Shown: positions 50,357 through 60,797 of the stretch, in pieces | Layout: each line of letters begins with the position of its first letter | Numbering within the stretch: position 1 is the stretch's first letter | DNA from: Acidobacteria bacterium AB60 | GTDB lineage: Bacteria > Acidobacteriota > Terriglobia > Terriglobales > Acidobacteriaceae | Length of the DNA: 64,000 nt | NCBI GenBank assembly: GCA_008682415.1 | Contig: VANK01000003.1 | Span: forward strand, 558,001-622,000 | Direction: 5' to 3' | Notes under the pieces: model-generated | What the model saw: the letters and a program-made list of their open reading frames with translations, nothing else | What the model was told of the DNA's origin: nothing | Database searches by the model: none | Translations under genes and position numbers: made by a program

Positions 50357-50570
50357 GGGCGAGGGGCTCTCCAGATCGGGTGCTGCAATGAATCAGATGA
50401 GGGCTGGGTCTGCAAGAATGGTTCCGGCGCACGAAAGTTTCTGCAGCGCGGATTGCATGCGACTGCAAGGAGCCGTGCAGAAGATTGATGTACGGAACAT
50501 CGCCCGCCGGGGAGAAAGCGACCGGCATCGAAGGATATTGAGTTCATCAAAGGAAGTTCCACCCTCGCCG

Positions 50571-51839
50571 ATGCTGAGTGGCCCTGCCGCGCACCTGATT
50601 CTGATTGCCATTGTTGCCGCGAGCATTCTGTTGATGCTGTTGCGGCCGCGCGGCATTGCGGAGGCGTGGTGGATTGGCGCAGGCGCGGCACTGCTGGTGG
50701 TGCTGCGGCTGGTACCGCTGCGGCTGGCCGGGCACGCCGTGGCCGAGGGCACGGATGTTTACCTCTTTTTGACCGGGATGATGCTGCTGTCGGAGATGGC
50801 GCGGCACTTTGGCGTCTTCGACTGGATGGCGTCGGTGGCGGCGGAGCATGCGCGCGGGTCGGCGGTGCGGCTCTTCACGCTGATCTATGCGGTAGGCACG
50901 CTGGTGACGGTGTTCCTGTCGAACGACGCGACCGCCGTGGTGCTGACGCCGGCGGTGCTGGCGGCGGTGCGGCGCTCGAAGGCGGAGCCGCTGCCGTATC
51001 TGTTTGCGTGCGCGCTGATCGCCAATGCCGCGTCATTTGTGCTGCCCATCTCGAACCCGGCGAACCTGGTGGTGTTTCGGACGCAGATGCCTCCGCTGCT
51101 GCATTGGCTGGCGTCGTTCGCGTTGCCCTCGCTGCTTGCGATTGCCGCCACGTATGCGGTGCTGCGCTGGTGCTTTCGCCGGGAGCTGCGGGATGGTGTC
51201 TCGATGCCCGACGCGGGCACGCATCTGACCGGCAACGGGCGGCTGGTGCTGGTGGGCATCGTGCTGGAGATCGGGGTGCTGGTGACGGCGTCGGCGCTGA
51301 ACTGGGACCTGGGACTGCCCACCTGCCTGGCCGCACTGGCGATTGCGTGCGTGGTGCTGGGGCGGGCGCGCACCAATCCGCTGATTGTGGTGCGCGAGAT
51401 CAGCTGGGCGGTGCTGCCGCTGGTGGCGGGGCTGTTCATTCTGGTGGAGGCGATGGATTCGGTGGGAGCGATGCAGTTGTCGGCCGCCGCGCTGCACTGG
51501 GCTGAGCGACTGCCTGCGATTGCAGGCGCGCTGGTGACGGCGGGGGTGGTCGGGGTTGGGAACAACATCGTGAACAACCTGCCGCTGGGGCTGATTGCGG
51601 GAAGCACGCTGAAGGCGACGCAGGCGCACGGGATTATCGCGGACGCGGTGCTGATCGGCGTGGACCTGGGGCCGAATCTGTCGGTGACGGGATCGCTGGC
51701 GACGATTCTATGGCTGATCGCGTTGCGGCGCGAGGGGCTGCACGTAGGGCCGGGGACTTTCCTGAAGGTAGGGGTGGTGGCGATGCCGGTGGCGCTGGTG
51801 TTGGCGATCCTGGGGGCGGTGCTGGTGCACGCGCTGTAG
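50571..51839 (+). CDS. ArsB/NhaD-type (ion transporter superfamily) membrane protein
   Basis: 422 residues with 10-12 helices. Family marks: TDVYLFLTGMMLLSEMARHFGVFDW, LVTVFLSNDATAVVLTPAVL, FVLPISNPANLVVF, and near the end NNLPLGLIAGSTLK and GVDLGPNLSVTGSLATILW. These are the paired SNDA/NNLP re-entrant motifs of ArsB (arsenite/antimonite efflux) and relatives. No arsR, arsC or arsA gene is present, so arsenite transport is plausible but not shown. ATG 50571 lacks a close ribosome site. It converges on the anti-sigma gene with 8 bases between stops. Confidence 0.88.
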   Translation: MLSGPAAHLILIAIVAASILLMLLRPRGIAEAWWIGAGAALLVVLRLVPLRLAGHAVAEGTDVYLFLTGMMLLSEMARHFGVFDWMASVAAEHARGSAVRLFTLIYAVGTLVTVFLSNDATAVVLTPAVLAAVRRSKAEPLPYLFACALIANAASFVLPISNPANLVVFRTQMPPLLHWLASFALPSLLAIAATYAVLRWCFRRELRDGVSMPDAGTHLTGNGRLVLVGIVLEIGVLVTASALNWDLGLPTCLAALAIACVVLGRARTNPLIVVREISWAVLPLVAGLFILVEAMDSVGAMQLSAAALHWAERLPAIAGALVTAGVVGVGNNIVNNLPLGLIAGSTLKATQAHGIIADAVLIGVDLGPNLSVTGSLATILWLIALRREGLHVGPGTFLKVGVVAMPVALVLAILGAVLVHAL

Positions 51840-51847
51840 CGAAGGGA

Positions 51848-52657
51848 TTACTCGCCCGACGAAGGCGCGGCGCCGGAGAGCACGATGGGCGACGTGGGGG
51901 ATTGGGAGCCGGCGGCGTTCTCGACGGTGACGCCGAAGGCCTTGGCGGGGACGCCCTTGGGAAGCTGCGGCAATACGAGGCTGGCGCTGCCCCAGGTGTC
52001 GGGACGGAAGACACCGGCGGGAATGGGGGCTCCGCTGGCGGGGATCACCCAGAGCTCGTAGGCCTTGCCTTCGGGGAGGGGCGCGAGATTCATGGCCTGC
52101 AGGATAAGGGCTCCGCGGGACGGCATGTAGATGGCGCGGGCCGTGGGCCAGGGCTTGGGCGGCATGGGCGCGGTGAGAACGACGCGCTGCGCGGAGGGGG
52201 CGGTCAGTAGCTCCAGCACCTCGTGGGCGCGGGTGTTGGCCGCGGTCTGGCGGGCGATCTGGTCCGATTGCAGCTGCAGCTCGCGGCTGAGGGAGACGAC
52301 CCTCCATTGCAGCCCGGCGCAGATCAGGATCATGGCGGCGACGGCGGCCCAGGGGATCCAAAGGGCGATGCGGCGCGGGGCGGCGATGGGGATGACGGTG
52401 GAGGTTGGGGGCGCGGACGCGGGATTCGCTGCGGAGGCGATGCGGTTGAGGAAGCGCTGGCGGGCGCCCTGGGGCACGGCCGTTGGTTCGACAGACATGG
52501 CGACGAGGGCGAGATCGCCATGGAGCTGGGCGAGCTCGGCACGGCACGCCGGGCAGTCGGCAAGATGCGCACGGATGAGGGCGCACTCCCCGTCGGGGAG
52601 CGCGTTCATCGCGAAGAGCGCCAGGTCCTCCTGCGGAATGTGCCGGTTGTCCGTCAT
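51848..52657 (-). CDS. Membrane anti-sigma factor (RskA-like)
   Basis: 269 residues. N-terminal zinc-type anti-sigma domain with His31-x3-Cys35-x2-Cys38 (AHLADCPACRAEL), one membrane helix (about 96-115, ALWIPWAAVAAMILICAGL), a short coiled segment (SRELQLQSDQIARQ) and an extracytoplasmic RskA domain (YMPSRGALILQAMNLAPLPEGKAYELWVIPASGAPIPAGVF). It would hold the SigK-like factor at the membrane until a signal triggers proteolysis. Its ATG overlaps the sigma stop (ATGA). Confidence 0.94.
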   Translation of the reverse strand: MTDNRHIPQEDLALFAMNALPDGECALIRAHLADCPACRAELAQLHGDLALVAMSVEPTAVPQGARQRFLNRIASAANPASAPPTSTVIPIAAPRRIALWIPWAAVAAMILICAGLQWRVVSLSRELQLQSDQIARQTAANTRAHEVLELLTAPSAQRVVLTAPMPPKPWPTARAIYMPSRGALILQAMNLAPLPEGKAYELWVIPASGAPIPAGVFRPDTWGSASLVLPQLPKGVPAKAFGVTVENAAGSQSPTSPIVLSGAAPSSGE

Positions 52658-53295
52658 GCTTTGACTGCCTTTCGTACACTCATCAGCGCGGTGCGGATGC
52701 GCGTCTTCACGGTGCCCAGGGGTTCGCCTTTTTTCTGCGCGATCTCGGCGTGGGTCATGCCTTCAAAGAAGGCCAGCTCCACGCTTTCGCGCTGTTCCGG
52801 GGGCAGGTTGTTCATGGCCGAGCGCACCCGCTCCAGCATAGTGCGATGTTCCACCTCGGCGGCCACGTTGGTTGCGGAGGGCAGAACCACGTCTTCGACC
52901 GGGTCCGAGGGCTTGCGGCGGCGGATGGCGTCGATGGCCCGGTTGCGTCCCACCACTGCCAGCCAGGCGCCGAGGGAGCCGCGGTCGGAGACGAAGGCGC
53001 GGGGGTTCTGCCAGACCTGGAAGAAGACGTCCTGCATCACGTCTTCGGCCTGGGCGGCATCTTTGACGACGCGCATGGCGATGGAGAAGACCATGCCGCT
53101 GTAGCGGTCGAAGATCTCCGCCATGGCGGTCTGGTCCCGGGCTAGTACGCGTTCCAGCAAGGCCTTGTCGTCCGTCGGGGAGGAACGCGCCAGCGCACGT
53201 CCGCTCTCTTGATCAGAACGCGCGGAAGGCTGCGGCGGATTGGGTGTGGGCTCGGGCAAGGCTTCGAGAAAAAGGGGACGGGACGGCGTGCTCAT
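52654..53295 (-). CDS. ECF RNA polymerase sigma factor (SigK-like)
   Basis: 213 residues from ATG 53295. Region 2 at about 60-125 (IFDRYSGMVFSIAMRVVKDAAQAEDVMQDVFFQVWQNP, then GSLGAWLAVVGRNRAIDAIRRRK) and region 4 at about 150-205 (LPPEQRESVELAFFEGMTHAEIAQKKGEPLGTVKTRIRTAL). A 50-residue Pro/Ser-rich N-terminal extension precedes region 2. The overlap with the RskA-like gene fixes the pair. A longer frame upstream to 53415 is unlikely because it crosses the terminator region. No clear ribosome site. Confidence 0.94.
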   Translation of the reverse strand: MSTPSRPLFLEALPEPTPNPPQPSARSDQESGRALARSSPTDDKALLERVLARDQTAMAEIFDRYSGMVFSIAMRVVKDAAQAEDVMQDVFFQVWQNPRAFVSDRGSLGAWLAVVGRNRAIDAIRRRKPSDPVEDVVLPSATNVAAEVEHRTMLERVRSAMNNLPPEQRESVELAFFEGMTHAEIAQKKGEPLGTVKTRIRTALMSVRKAVKA

Positions 53296-53364
53296 TGTAT
53301 TGCATAGGCGCCATCGAGCAGTAGGGACGCGGCTTGCGCCGGGCATGAAGCCCGTAGGCCGGGC

Positions 53365-53403
53365 AAAAAAAGAGGGGCCGGAGATCTGGTGTCCCCCGGC
53401 CCC
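53365..53403 (-). terminator. Intrinsic terminator of the small membrane protein gene
   Basis: On the minus strand: stem GGGGCCGG/CCGGCCCC with 14-nt loop (53396-53403 with 53374-53381) followed by TCTTTTTTT. One of the few T-run terminators in the window; it separates the membrane protein from the sigma factor gene. Confidence 0.85.
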
Positions 53404-53471
53404 AATCGCCATCACTCCCGGTACGGGCGGGGCGGCATTTTGGATTGGAGTATCGGGAGCGGGGGTGGATT

Positions 53472-53852
53472 TCAGGCGATCGATGCCAGGAGGACGCCGA
53501 GGAGAGTCAGGCCGGCGAAGGCCAGCGGGATCTGCCAGGGAGAGCCGACCCGCCGCATGCAGAAGGCGTTGACGCCCTCCGCGGGGAGGACGAGGAGCAG
53601 AATGAGCGCGAGTTGGCCGCCGGTGAGGGCCGGACCGGAGAAGAGCGCGAGGAGGAAGACAGCGACGCCGATGGAGGCGAGCGCGGCGCCGAGCGCGCGC
53701 AGCAGCTCACGGACCAGCGCCTGGGTGCGATGGCTGACGCCGCAGATGGCGAGGAGATTCAGGGGCAGACGGGGCGTGAGGACGTCGTAGAGTCCGCCGA
53801 GCGCGATCAATGCTCCGGAGAGCATGAGAATGAGGCGGGCTGCCAGAGCCAT
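53472..53852 (-). CDS. Small four-helix membrane protein
   Basis: 126 residues with about four hydrophobic segments (LILMLSGALIALGGLYDVL, ASIGVAVFLLALFSG, LALILLLVLPAEGVNAF, LAFAGLTLLGVLLASIA). A short polar loop CGVSHRTQALVRELLRALG follows helix 1. No family recognised. ATG 53852 is supported by GGGAGG 4 bases upstream; the open frame extends to 54023 but without coding character. Confidence 0.8.
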   Translation of the reverse strand: MALAARLILMLSGALIALGGLYDVLTPRLPLNLLAICGVSHRTQALVRELLRALGAALASIGVAVFLLALFSGPALTGGQLALILLLVLPAEGVNAFCMRRVGSPWQIPLAFAGLTLLGVLLASIA

Positions 53853-54049
53853 GAGTCCTCCCGCAGAAAAACTACCATGGCTGGCGACGACCGGAGCGGC
53901 GCGGGAGCAGCATGCGTCGTATGAGGTGGTTGAGATCACTCTCCCACGGAAACTTGCAACCGCGCCCGGCGAGGAGGAGAATGGCGCTGTTCTCTCACGT
54001 TGGCATTGATCGTTCTCTCTCATGAACTGAAAGGGTGCGTGCTGGTTCT

Positions 54050-56722
<2,673 letters not shown>

Positions 56723-56739
56723 CGCTCCCGTTATTGATT

Positions 56740-56772
56740 GAAGGCAGGCACGCGCGTGCCTGCCTTCTTTGT
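56740..56772 (+). terminator. Intrinsic terminator after the S9 peptidase
   Basis: Perfect palindrome GAAGGCAGGCACG/CGTGCCTGCCTTC (13-bp arms meeting at the centre, so about 12 usable pairs) followed by TTTGTT, 17 bases past the peptidase stop and just before the convergent cinA stop. Confidence 0.85.
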
Positions 56773-58017
56773 TTACATGAGGCGCCGGCGCACCAGGTCG
56801 AGTGCCTGTTGCGCGGTCCACTCGCGCACCCGCTGGCGAGGGCCGCGGAAGTTGCGCTTGATCACGTCGGTCAACTGGGCATCGCTCACGGCAATATAGA
56901 CCAGTCCCACCGGCTTGTCATCGGTGCCGCCGGTGGGACCGGCGATTCCCGTGACTCCCAGGCCGATGGTGGCGCCGGTGCGCGCGCGGATGCCCTCGGC
57001 CAGCGCCCTTGCCACTTCTTCGCTGACCGCACCGTGCTTCTCAATCAGTTCCGGCGCAACGCCCGCGAATGCGGTCTTGAGCTCGTTGGAGTACACCACC
57101 GCGCCGCCGACAAACGACCGCGAACTGCCGGGAATGCCGGTGATGCGCTGGGCTACCAGCCCGCCGGTGCAGCTCTCCGCGGTAGCCAGCGTGGCCTGCC
57201 GCAGGCCGAGGTAGTAGAGCACGATTTGCTCGAGCGACTCTTCGTCGGAGGAGTACAGCCAGTCTTCCAGAGCCTCTTCCATGCGGCTGGCCAGCTCGTC
57301 CACGCGCTGCTGCGCCTCCTCCATATTGTTCTTGGAGCAGAGCAGGGTGAGCTGGATGTCGCCGTTATGCGCCAGGATGGTGGTCTCCACATCGGGGTAG
57401 GTCTGGTAGATAGGAGCCAGCAGCTTGTCTGCCTGCGACTCCGGGATCATGGCCGCCTTGAGCGTGCGCTTGGCGATGAACCTCTGCGGGATGGCGGCGC
57501 GCAGGCGGGGCAGGCACTCGGTTTCGAAGAGCGGCTTGCACTCGCTGGGAGGACCGGGAAGCAGCGCAAGAATCTTGCGGTATCCCTCGAAGGTGACGTC
57601 GAGCCACTGGCCGGGAGCGCTGCCGTTGGGATTGGTGAGGACGGTTGCGCCCTCGATCACGTCGGCCTGCTTGAGATTGTTCTCCGGCATGGTCATGCGC
57701 CAACTGGCGGCGCGCGCGTGCAAGGCGGCCACCAGGGGAGCGTCGCGCTTCAGCGTGAGGGAGAGCGCGTCGGCGGCTGCCTCGCGCGTGAGGTCGTCCT
57801 CCGTGGGGCCGAGGCCGCCCATGATGAGCACGATGTCGGTGCGTCCCAGCGCGCCGCGAATGGCGTTCACCAGGTCTTTGCGGCGATCGCCGACGATGGT
57901 CTTGAAGTTGACGGTAACGCCGAGCTCGTTGAGTTTCTCTGTCAGGAAGAGGGAATTGGTGTCTTGCCGGTACGGCGTCAGCATCTCGGAACCGACGGCA
58001 ATAATCTCAGATTTCAT
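56773..58017 (-). CDS. cinA: CinA-family nicotinamide-nucleotide amidase/competence-damage protein
   Basis: 414 residues, two-domain CinA. N-terminal MoCF-like domain (about 1-170: EIIAVGSEMLTPYRQDTNSLFL, TIVGDRRKDLVNAIRGAL, IVLIMGGLGPTEDDLTREA), a middle linker region, and the C-terminal PncC-like NMN deamidase domain (about 255-414: LATAESCTGGLVAQRITGIPGSS with the catalytic Ser, FVGGAVVYSNELK, GVTGIAGPTGGTDDKPVG). It recycles pyridine nucleotides by converting NMN to nicotinate mononucleotide. Last of a minus-strand string after yacG-pgpA-NHL; 136 bases separate it from the NHL gene. Confidence 0.95.
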   Translation of the reverse strand: MKSEIIAVGSEMLTPYRQDTNSLFLTEKLNELGVTVNFKTIVGDRRKDLVNAIRGALGRTDIVLIMGGLGPTEDDLTREAAADALSLTLKRDAPLVAALHARAASWRMTMPENNLKQADVIEGATVLTNPNGSAPGQWLDVTFEGYRKILALLPGPPSECKPLFETECLPRLRAAIPQRFIAKRTLKAAMIPESQADKLLAPIYQTYPDVETTILAHNGDIQLTLLCSKNNMEEAQQRVDELASRMEEALEDWLYSSDEESLEQIVLYYLGLRQATLATAESCTGGLVAQRITGIPGSSRSFVGGAVVYSNELKTAFAGVAPELIEKHGAVSEEVARALAEGIRARTGATIGLGVTGIAGPTGGTDDKPVGLVYIAVSDAQLTDVIKRNFRGPRQRVREWTAQQALDLVRRRLM

Positions 58018-58153
58018 AGAAGCAGCTTTTTAGCTCCTGGCTTCTCGCCTTTAGCCGATCCACCGAATTCAGGGATTTTACGGCGGAGATCCGCTGTTCG
58101 CGGTGAGGAAGACCGGGTCTTCCAGAGGCAAGCTAAAAGCGAAGAGCTGATAG

Positions 58154-59194
58154 CTAAAAAAGGCTCTGACCCTCGACTCCCAACTCCACATCATAAACGG
58201 CCTGGTTGGTGGCCAGCACCAGGCTGCCCAGGGGCGAGAAGGCGAGCCCGACGATATTGGCGCCGGAGAGAACCAGCGTTGCCTCGCCGGAGGCGGTGAC
58301 GCGGGCTACGCCGCGGCGCCCGTGCAGACTGGCGGCTACATAGAGGCTGCCGTCGCGCGCGATCGCGAGGCCCTGCGGCCGTCCCAGCCCGCGATAGAAG
58401 ACGCGCGTGTCGCCGTTTGGTTCGATGGCCCAGATGGCGTCGTTTGAAGACAGGGTGGGTCCGGTGACGAAGAGGGAGCCCTTGCGGTTGACCGCCAGAT
58501 GGTAAGCGGAGACGCTGGGCTCCAGCGTGGCATGGACAAAGATCTGCCGTTCGGAGTTGATCTTGAAGATGGTGCCGCTGCGGTCGCCGACGAACAGGTT
58601 GCCATCGCGATCGAAGGCGGCGCCAGTGGCCACGCCCATGCCCTCGGCGTACTGGGTGAACTCGCCGGCGGGGTCTACGCGATACACAGTGCCCTCTGCG
58701 CGGGAGGTCACAAAGAGATCGCCGTCGGGATTGAAGGCGAGACCGGTGGCATTGAGAATTCCAGTCACGAAGGGAGTGCCGCGGCCGTCGGGGCTGATGC
58801 GCACCACCGAGACCGGCGTGGCTTTGCCGCGCGGTCCGGAGATGGTGGCGTAGATCATGCCCGAGCGGCTCACCGCGGGACTGGTTACGGGATGCAGGCC
58901 GTCATTCAACTCGCGGGCCACGCGGAGCGGCACGCCGTTGCTGATGGCCGAGGCGGTGCGCACCTCAACCATGCCGGTGCCGGCGAAGTCAGGAACCTTG
59001 AACGCGAGCTGGCTTGCGCGGCTGAGGAGGATGTGGGCCGGAGAGCCGTCGACGAGAACAATGGGCGCCGTGTTGCCGGCCGGTCCCAGATTTGTACCTG
59101 TCAAAGCCACGTCGCCGCCGGGGAGGGCCGCGGGCGGATTCACGTCATCGATGCGGGGAGTGGGTGTTTCGGATTGGGCGCGAAGACGGGCCAT
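58154..59194 (-). CDS. IPT/TIG plus NHL/SMP-30-like beta-propeller protein
   Basis: 346 residues. N-terminal IPT/TIG Ig-like domain (about 10-90: PRIDDVNPPAALPGGDVALTGTNLGP) then a six-bladed NHL/SMP-30-like propeller (about 110-340) with repeats such as NATGLAFNPDGDLFVTSRAEGTVYRVD, GAAFDRDGNLFVGDRSGTIFKI, GRPQGLAIARDGSLYVAAS and GLAFSPLGSLVLATNQAVYDVE. No signal peptide is visible after ATG 59194, odd for this architecture; the upstream frame overlaps pgpA. It follows pgpA by 22 bases. Role unknown; the propeller could bind a lipid or sugar. Confidence 0.88.
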   Translation of the reverse strand: MARLRAQSETPTPRIDDVNPPAALPGGDVALTGTNLGPAGNTAPIVLVDGSPAHILLSRASQLAFKVPDFAGTGMVEVRTASAISNGVPLRVARELNDGLHPVTSPAVSRSGMIYATISGPRGKATPVSVVRISPDGRGTPFVTGILNATGLAFNPDGDLFVTSRAEGTVYRVDPAGEFTQYAEGMGVATGAAFDRDGNLFVGDRSGTIFKINSERQIFVHATLEPSVSAYHLAVNRKGSLFVTGPTLSSNDAIWAIEPNGDTRVFYRGLGRPQGLAIARDGSLYVAASLHGRRGVARVTASGEATLVLSGANIVGLAFSPLGSLVLATNQAVYDVELGVEGQSLF

Positions 59195-59216
59195 GAGGCG
59201 ATCGAGAGCGGCCGCG

Positions 59217-59720
59217 CTAGATCCACAAGCGGACGAGCGAGGCGATACCCCAAGCATACAACCCTGCGCCCACATCGTCGAAGACGATGCCCCAGCCGGC
59301 GGGCAGCCGCTCGATGCGGCGGACGGGGAACGGCTTGGTGATGTCGAACAAACGAAAGAGCACGAAGCCGATCAAGGCATTCTTCCAGCTGAAGGGGCAG
59401 AGCAGGAGCGTGATCCACTGGCCGGCGACTTCGTCGATGACCACGAAGCCGGGATCTTCGCGGCCGCTCTCGCGCGCGACGATGGTGGCGGCGGGAACTC
59501 CCAGCAGCAACGAGAGGGCGATTCCGCAGCAGAGGATGATGAGCAGGAGTGCCGGCGCGGGATGAAGCCCGGCGGCCACCGCCGCCCAAAGCAGCACAGC
59601 CGCCGCGGATCCCCAGGTGCCGGGGCCGGGCTTACCCAGGCCGGCGCCGAAGAAGGTGGCGACCGTCCAGGCCCACAGGGTCTTGTGCGTGGCAGGGGTG
59701 CCGGCGGCCACGCTACTCAT
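59217..59720 (-). CDS. pgpA: Phosphatidylglycerophosphatase A
   Basis: 167 residues. PgpA pattern: TFFGAGLGKPGPGTWGSAAAVLLW near the start, VVIDEVAGQWITLLL (catalytic DEVxGQ), WKNALIGFVLFRLFDITKPFPVRRIERLPAGWGIVFDDVGAGLYA. It removes phosphate from phosphatidylglycerol phosphate at the inner membrane. ATG 59720 lies within the end of yacG (8-base overlap), with GGAAG just before it. Confidence 0.96.
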   Translation of the reverse strand: MSSVAAGTPATHKTLWAWTVATFFGAGLGKPGPGTWGSAAAVLLWAAVAAGLHPAPALLLIILCCGIALSLLLGVPAATIVARESGREDPGFVVIDEVAGQWITLLLCPFSWKNALIGFVLFRLFDITKPFPVRRIERLPAGWGIVFDDVGAGLYAWGIASLVRLWI

Positions 59721-59943
59721 CTTCCGATCTCTTCTTGTGGCCGCCGCCAAGCTCGCCCAGATCTTCCAGCACTTCGGGATCAAGGACCGGGGAGCTGATC
59801 TTGTAGACGCCCATGGCCCACTTGCCGAGATCGATCTTGCGGCAGCGGTCGGAGCAGAAAGGGAAGTCTTCGCCCTTCGGGCTGACGAGTTCGCCGCAGG
59901 TGGGGCAGCGCAGGACTTTGGCCGATTTCTTCTTAGCGGGCAT
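59713..59943 (-). CDS. yacG: YacG-type zinc-ribbon protein (DNA gyrase inhibitor family)
   Basis: 76 residues. Four zinc-binding cysteines in LRCPTCGELV and PFCSDRCRKIDLGKWA, the YacG signature, then an acidic tail (VLEDLGELGGGHKKRSEDE). In E. coli YacG binds GyrB and inhibits gyrase. ATG 59943 (MPAKKKSAK) is chosen; a longer frame to 60006 runs into the C-tract repeat and is unlikely. It leads the yacG-pgpA-NHL-cinA string and overlaps pgpA. Confidence 0.93.
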   Translation of the reverse strand: MPAKKKSAKVLRCPTCGELVSPKGEDFPFCSDRCRKIDLGKWAMGVYKISSPVLDPEVLEDLGELGGGHKKRSEDE

Positions 59944-60003
59944 GAAGCAGTTGCCGGGAGATCGCCGGCCTGTCTTCATGGTAACCGCTGCCGGATGATG
60001 CCC

Positions 60004-60115
60004 CACCCCCCTCCCCCCTGTGCAACGATTCCGGTGCAGGATTGGAGTGCAGGCGGGTCAGGTACCCAAACACCCACCCCCCCTCCCCCCCCCGTGCACT
60101 GGTTTCGGTGCAAAC
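60004..60115. repeat. Two C-tract plus small-hairpin elements
   Basis: First copy about 60004-60041: ACCCCCCTCCCCCC then TGTGCAACGATTCCGGTGCA. Second copy about 60071-60115: ACCCCCCCTCCCCCCCCC then GTGCACTGGTTTCGGTGCA with TGCAC/GTGCA arms. They sit in a gene-free gap of about 300 bases between yacG and the phosphoesterase. The rest of the gap, to 60247, shows nothing else I can name. Confidence 0.8.
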
Positions 60116-60247
60116 GGCGATTGCCCCTGGATACGCGAGGCACTTGGGGGACACTCCTACAGCGTGAGTGTGGAGCAATGCGCCTCTCAGGTATGTGCCG
60201 GCAGTCACCGGATGCCGTGAGATGAAACGACGAGGAAAGGTACCTGC

Positions 60248-60721
60248 TTAATTCAGATCGGGCGTGTCGAGCTTGAGGATCTCCGGCTCAAGGGTGCCGT
60301 CGCGATTCACATGGAGGTAGCCCATGGTGACGGCGAGGTTGAAGCGGCGCGGGCCGCAGGAACCGGGGTTGAAGTAGAGCACGCCTTTGTGTCGGGAGAT
60401 GGTGGCCTTGTGGGAGTGGCCGTAGAGAACGGCTGCGAAGCGGGCGGCTGCGGGATCGAGGTGGAGCGTTTCGATGTTGTGGAGCAGGTAGAGGTAGGCG
60501 CCCTCGAGCAGGAGGACTTCGGTTTCGGGAAGGCGCGCGCAAGGGCCCTTGGTGTCGATGTTGCCGCGGATGGCGGTGACGGGGGCGATGTCGCGAAGTG
60601 TGTCGAGGATGGCGGGATCGCCGACGTCGCCGAGGTGAAGGATGCTGTCGACACCTTTCAATCGGGGCAGGACTTCCGGGCGGAGAAGGCCGTGGGTGTC
60701 GGAGAGGACGCCGAGTTTCAT
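60248..60721 (-). CDS. YfcE/MJ0936-type metallophosphoesterase
   Basis: 157 residues. Complete two-metal site: LGVLSDTHGLLRPE, ILHLGDVGDP, IRGNID, the His in LYLLHNIETLHL and VLYGHSHKATI, then YFNPGSCGPRR. Members hydrolyse phosphodiesters or act on small nucleotides; physiological substrate unknown. Standing alone, it is divergent from ampG with about 75 bases between. Confidence 0.93.
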   Translation of the reverse strand: MKLGVLSDTHGLLRPEVLPRLKGVDSILHLGDVGDPAILDTLRDIAPVTAIRGNIDTKGPCARLPETEVLLLEGAYLYLLHNIETLHLDPAAARFAAVLYGHSHKATISRHKGVLYFNPGSCGPRRFNLAVTMGYLHVNRDGTLEPEILKLDTPDLN

Positions 60722-60797
60722 GGGTCCAGAATAAGCGGAGTTACCTGCGCGGGCGGGAGAGGGATATAGGCTGAAAGAGAAGCGCCCGCGAGCCGAG

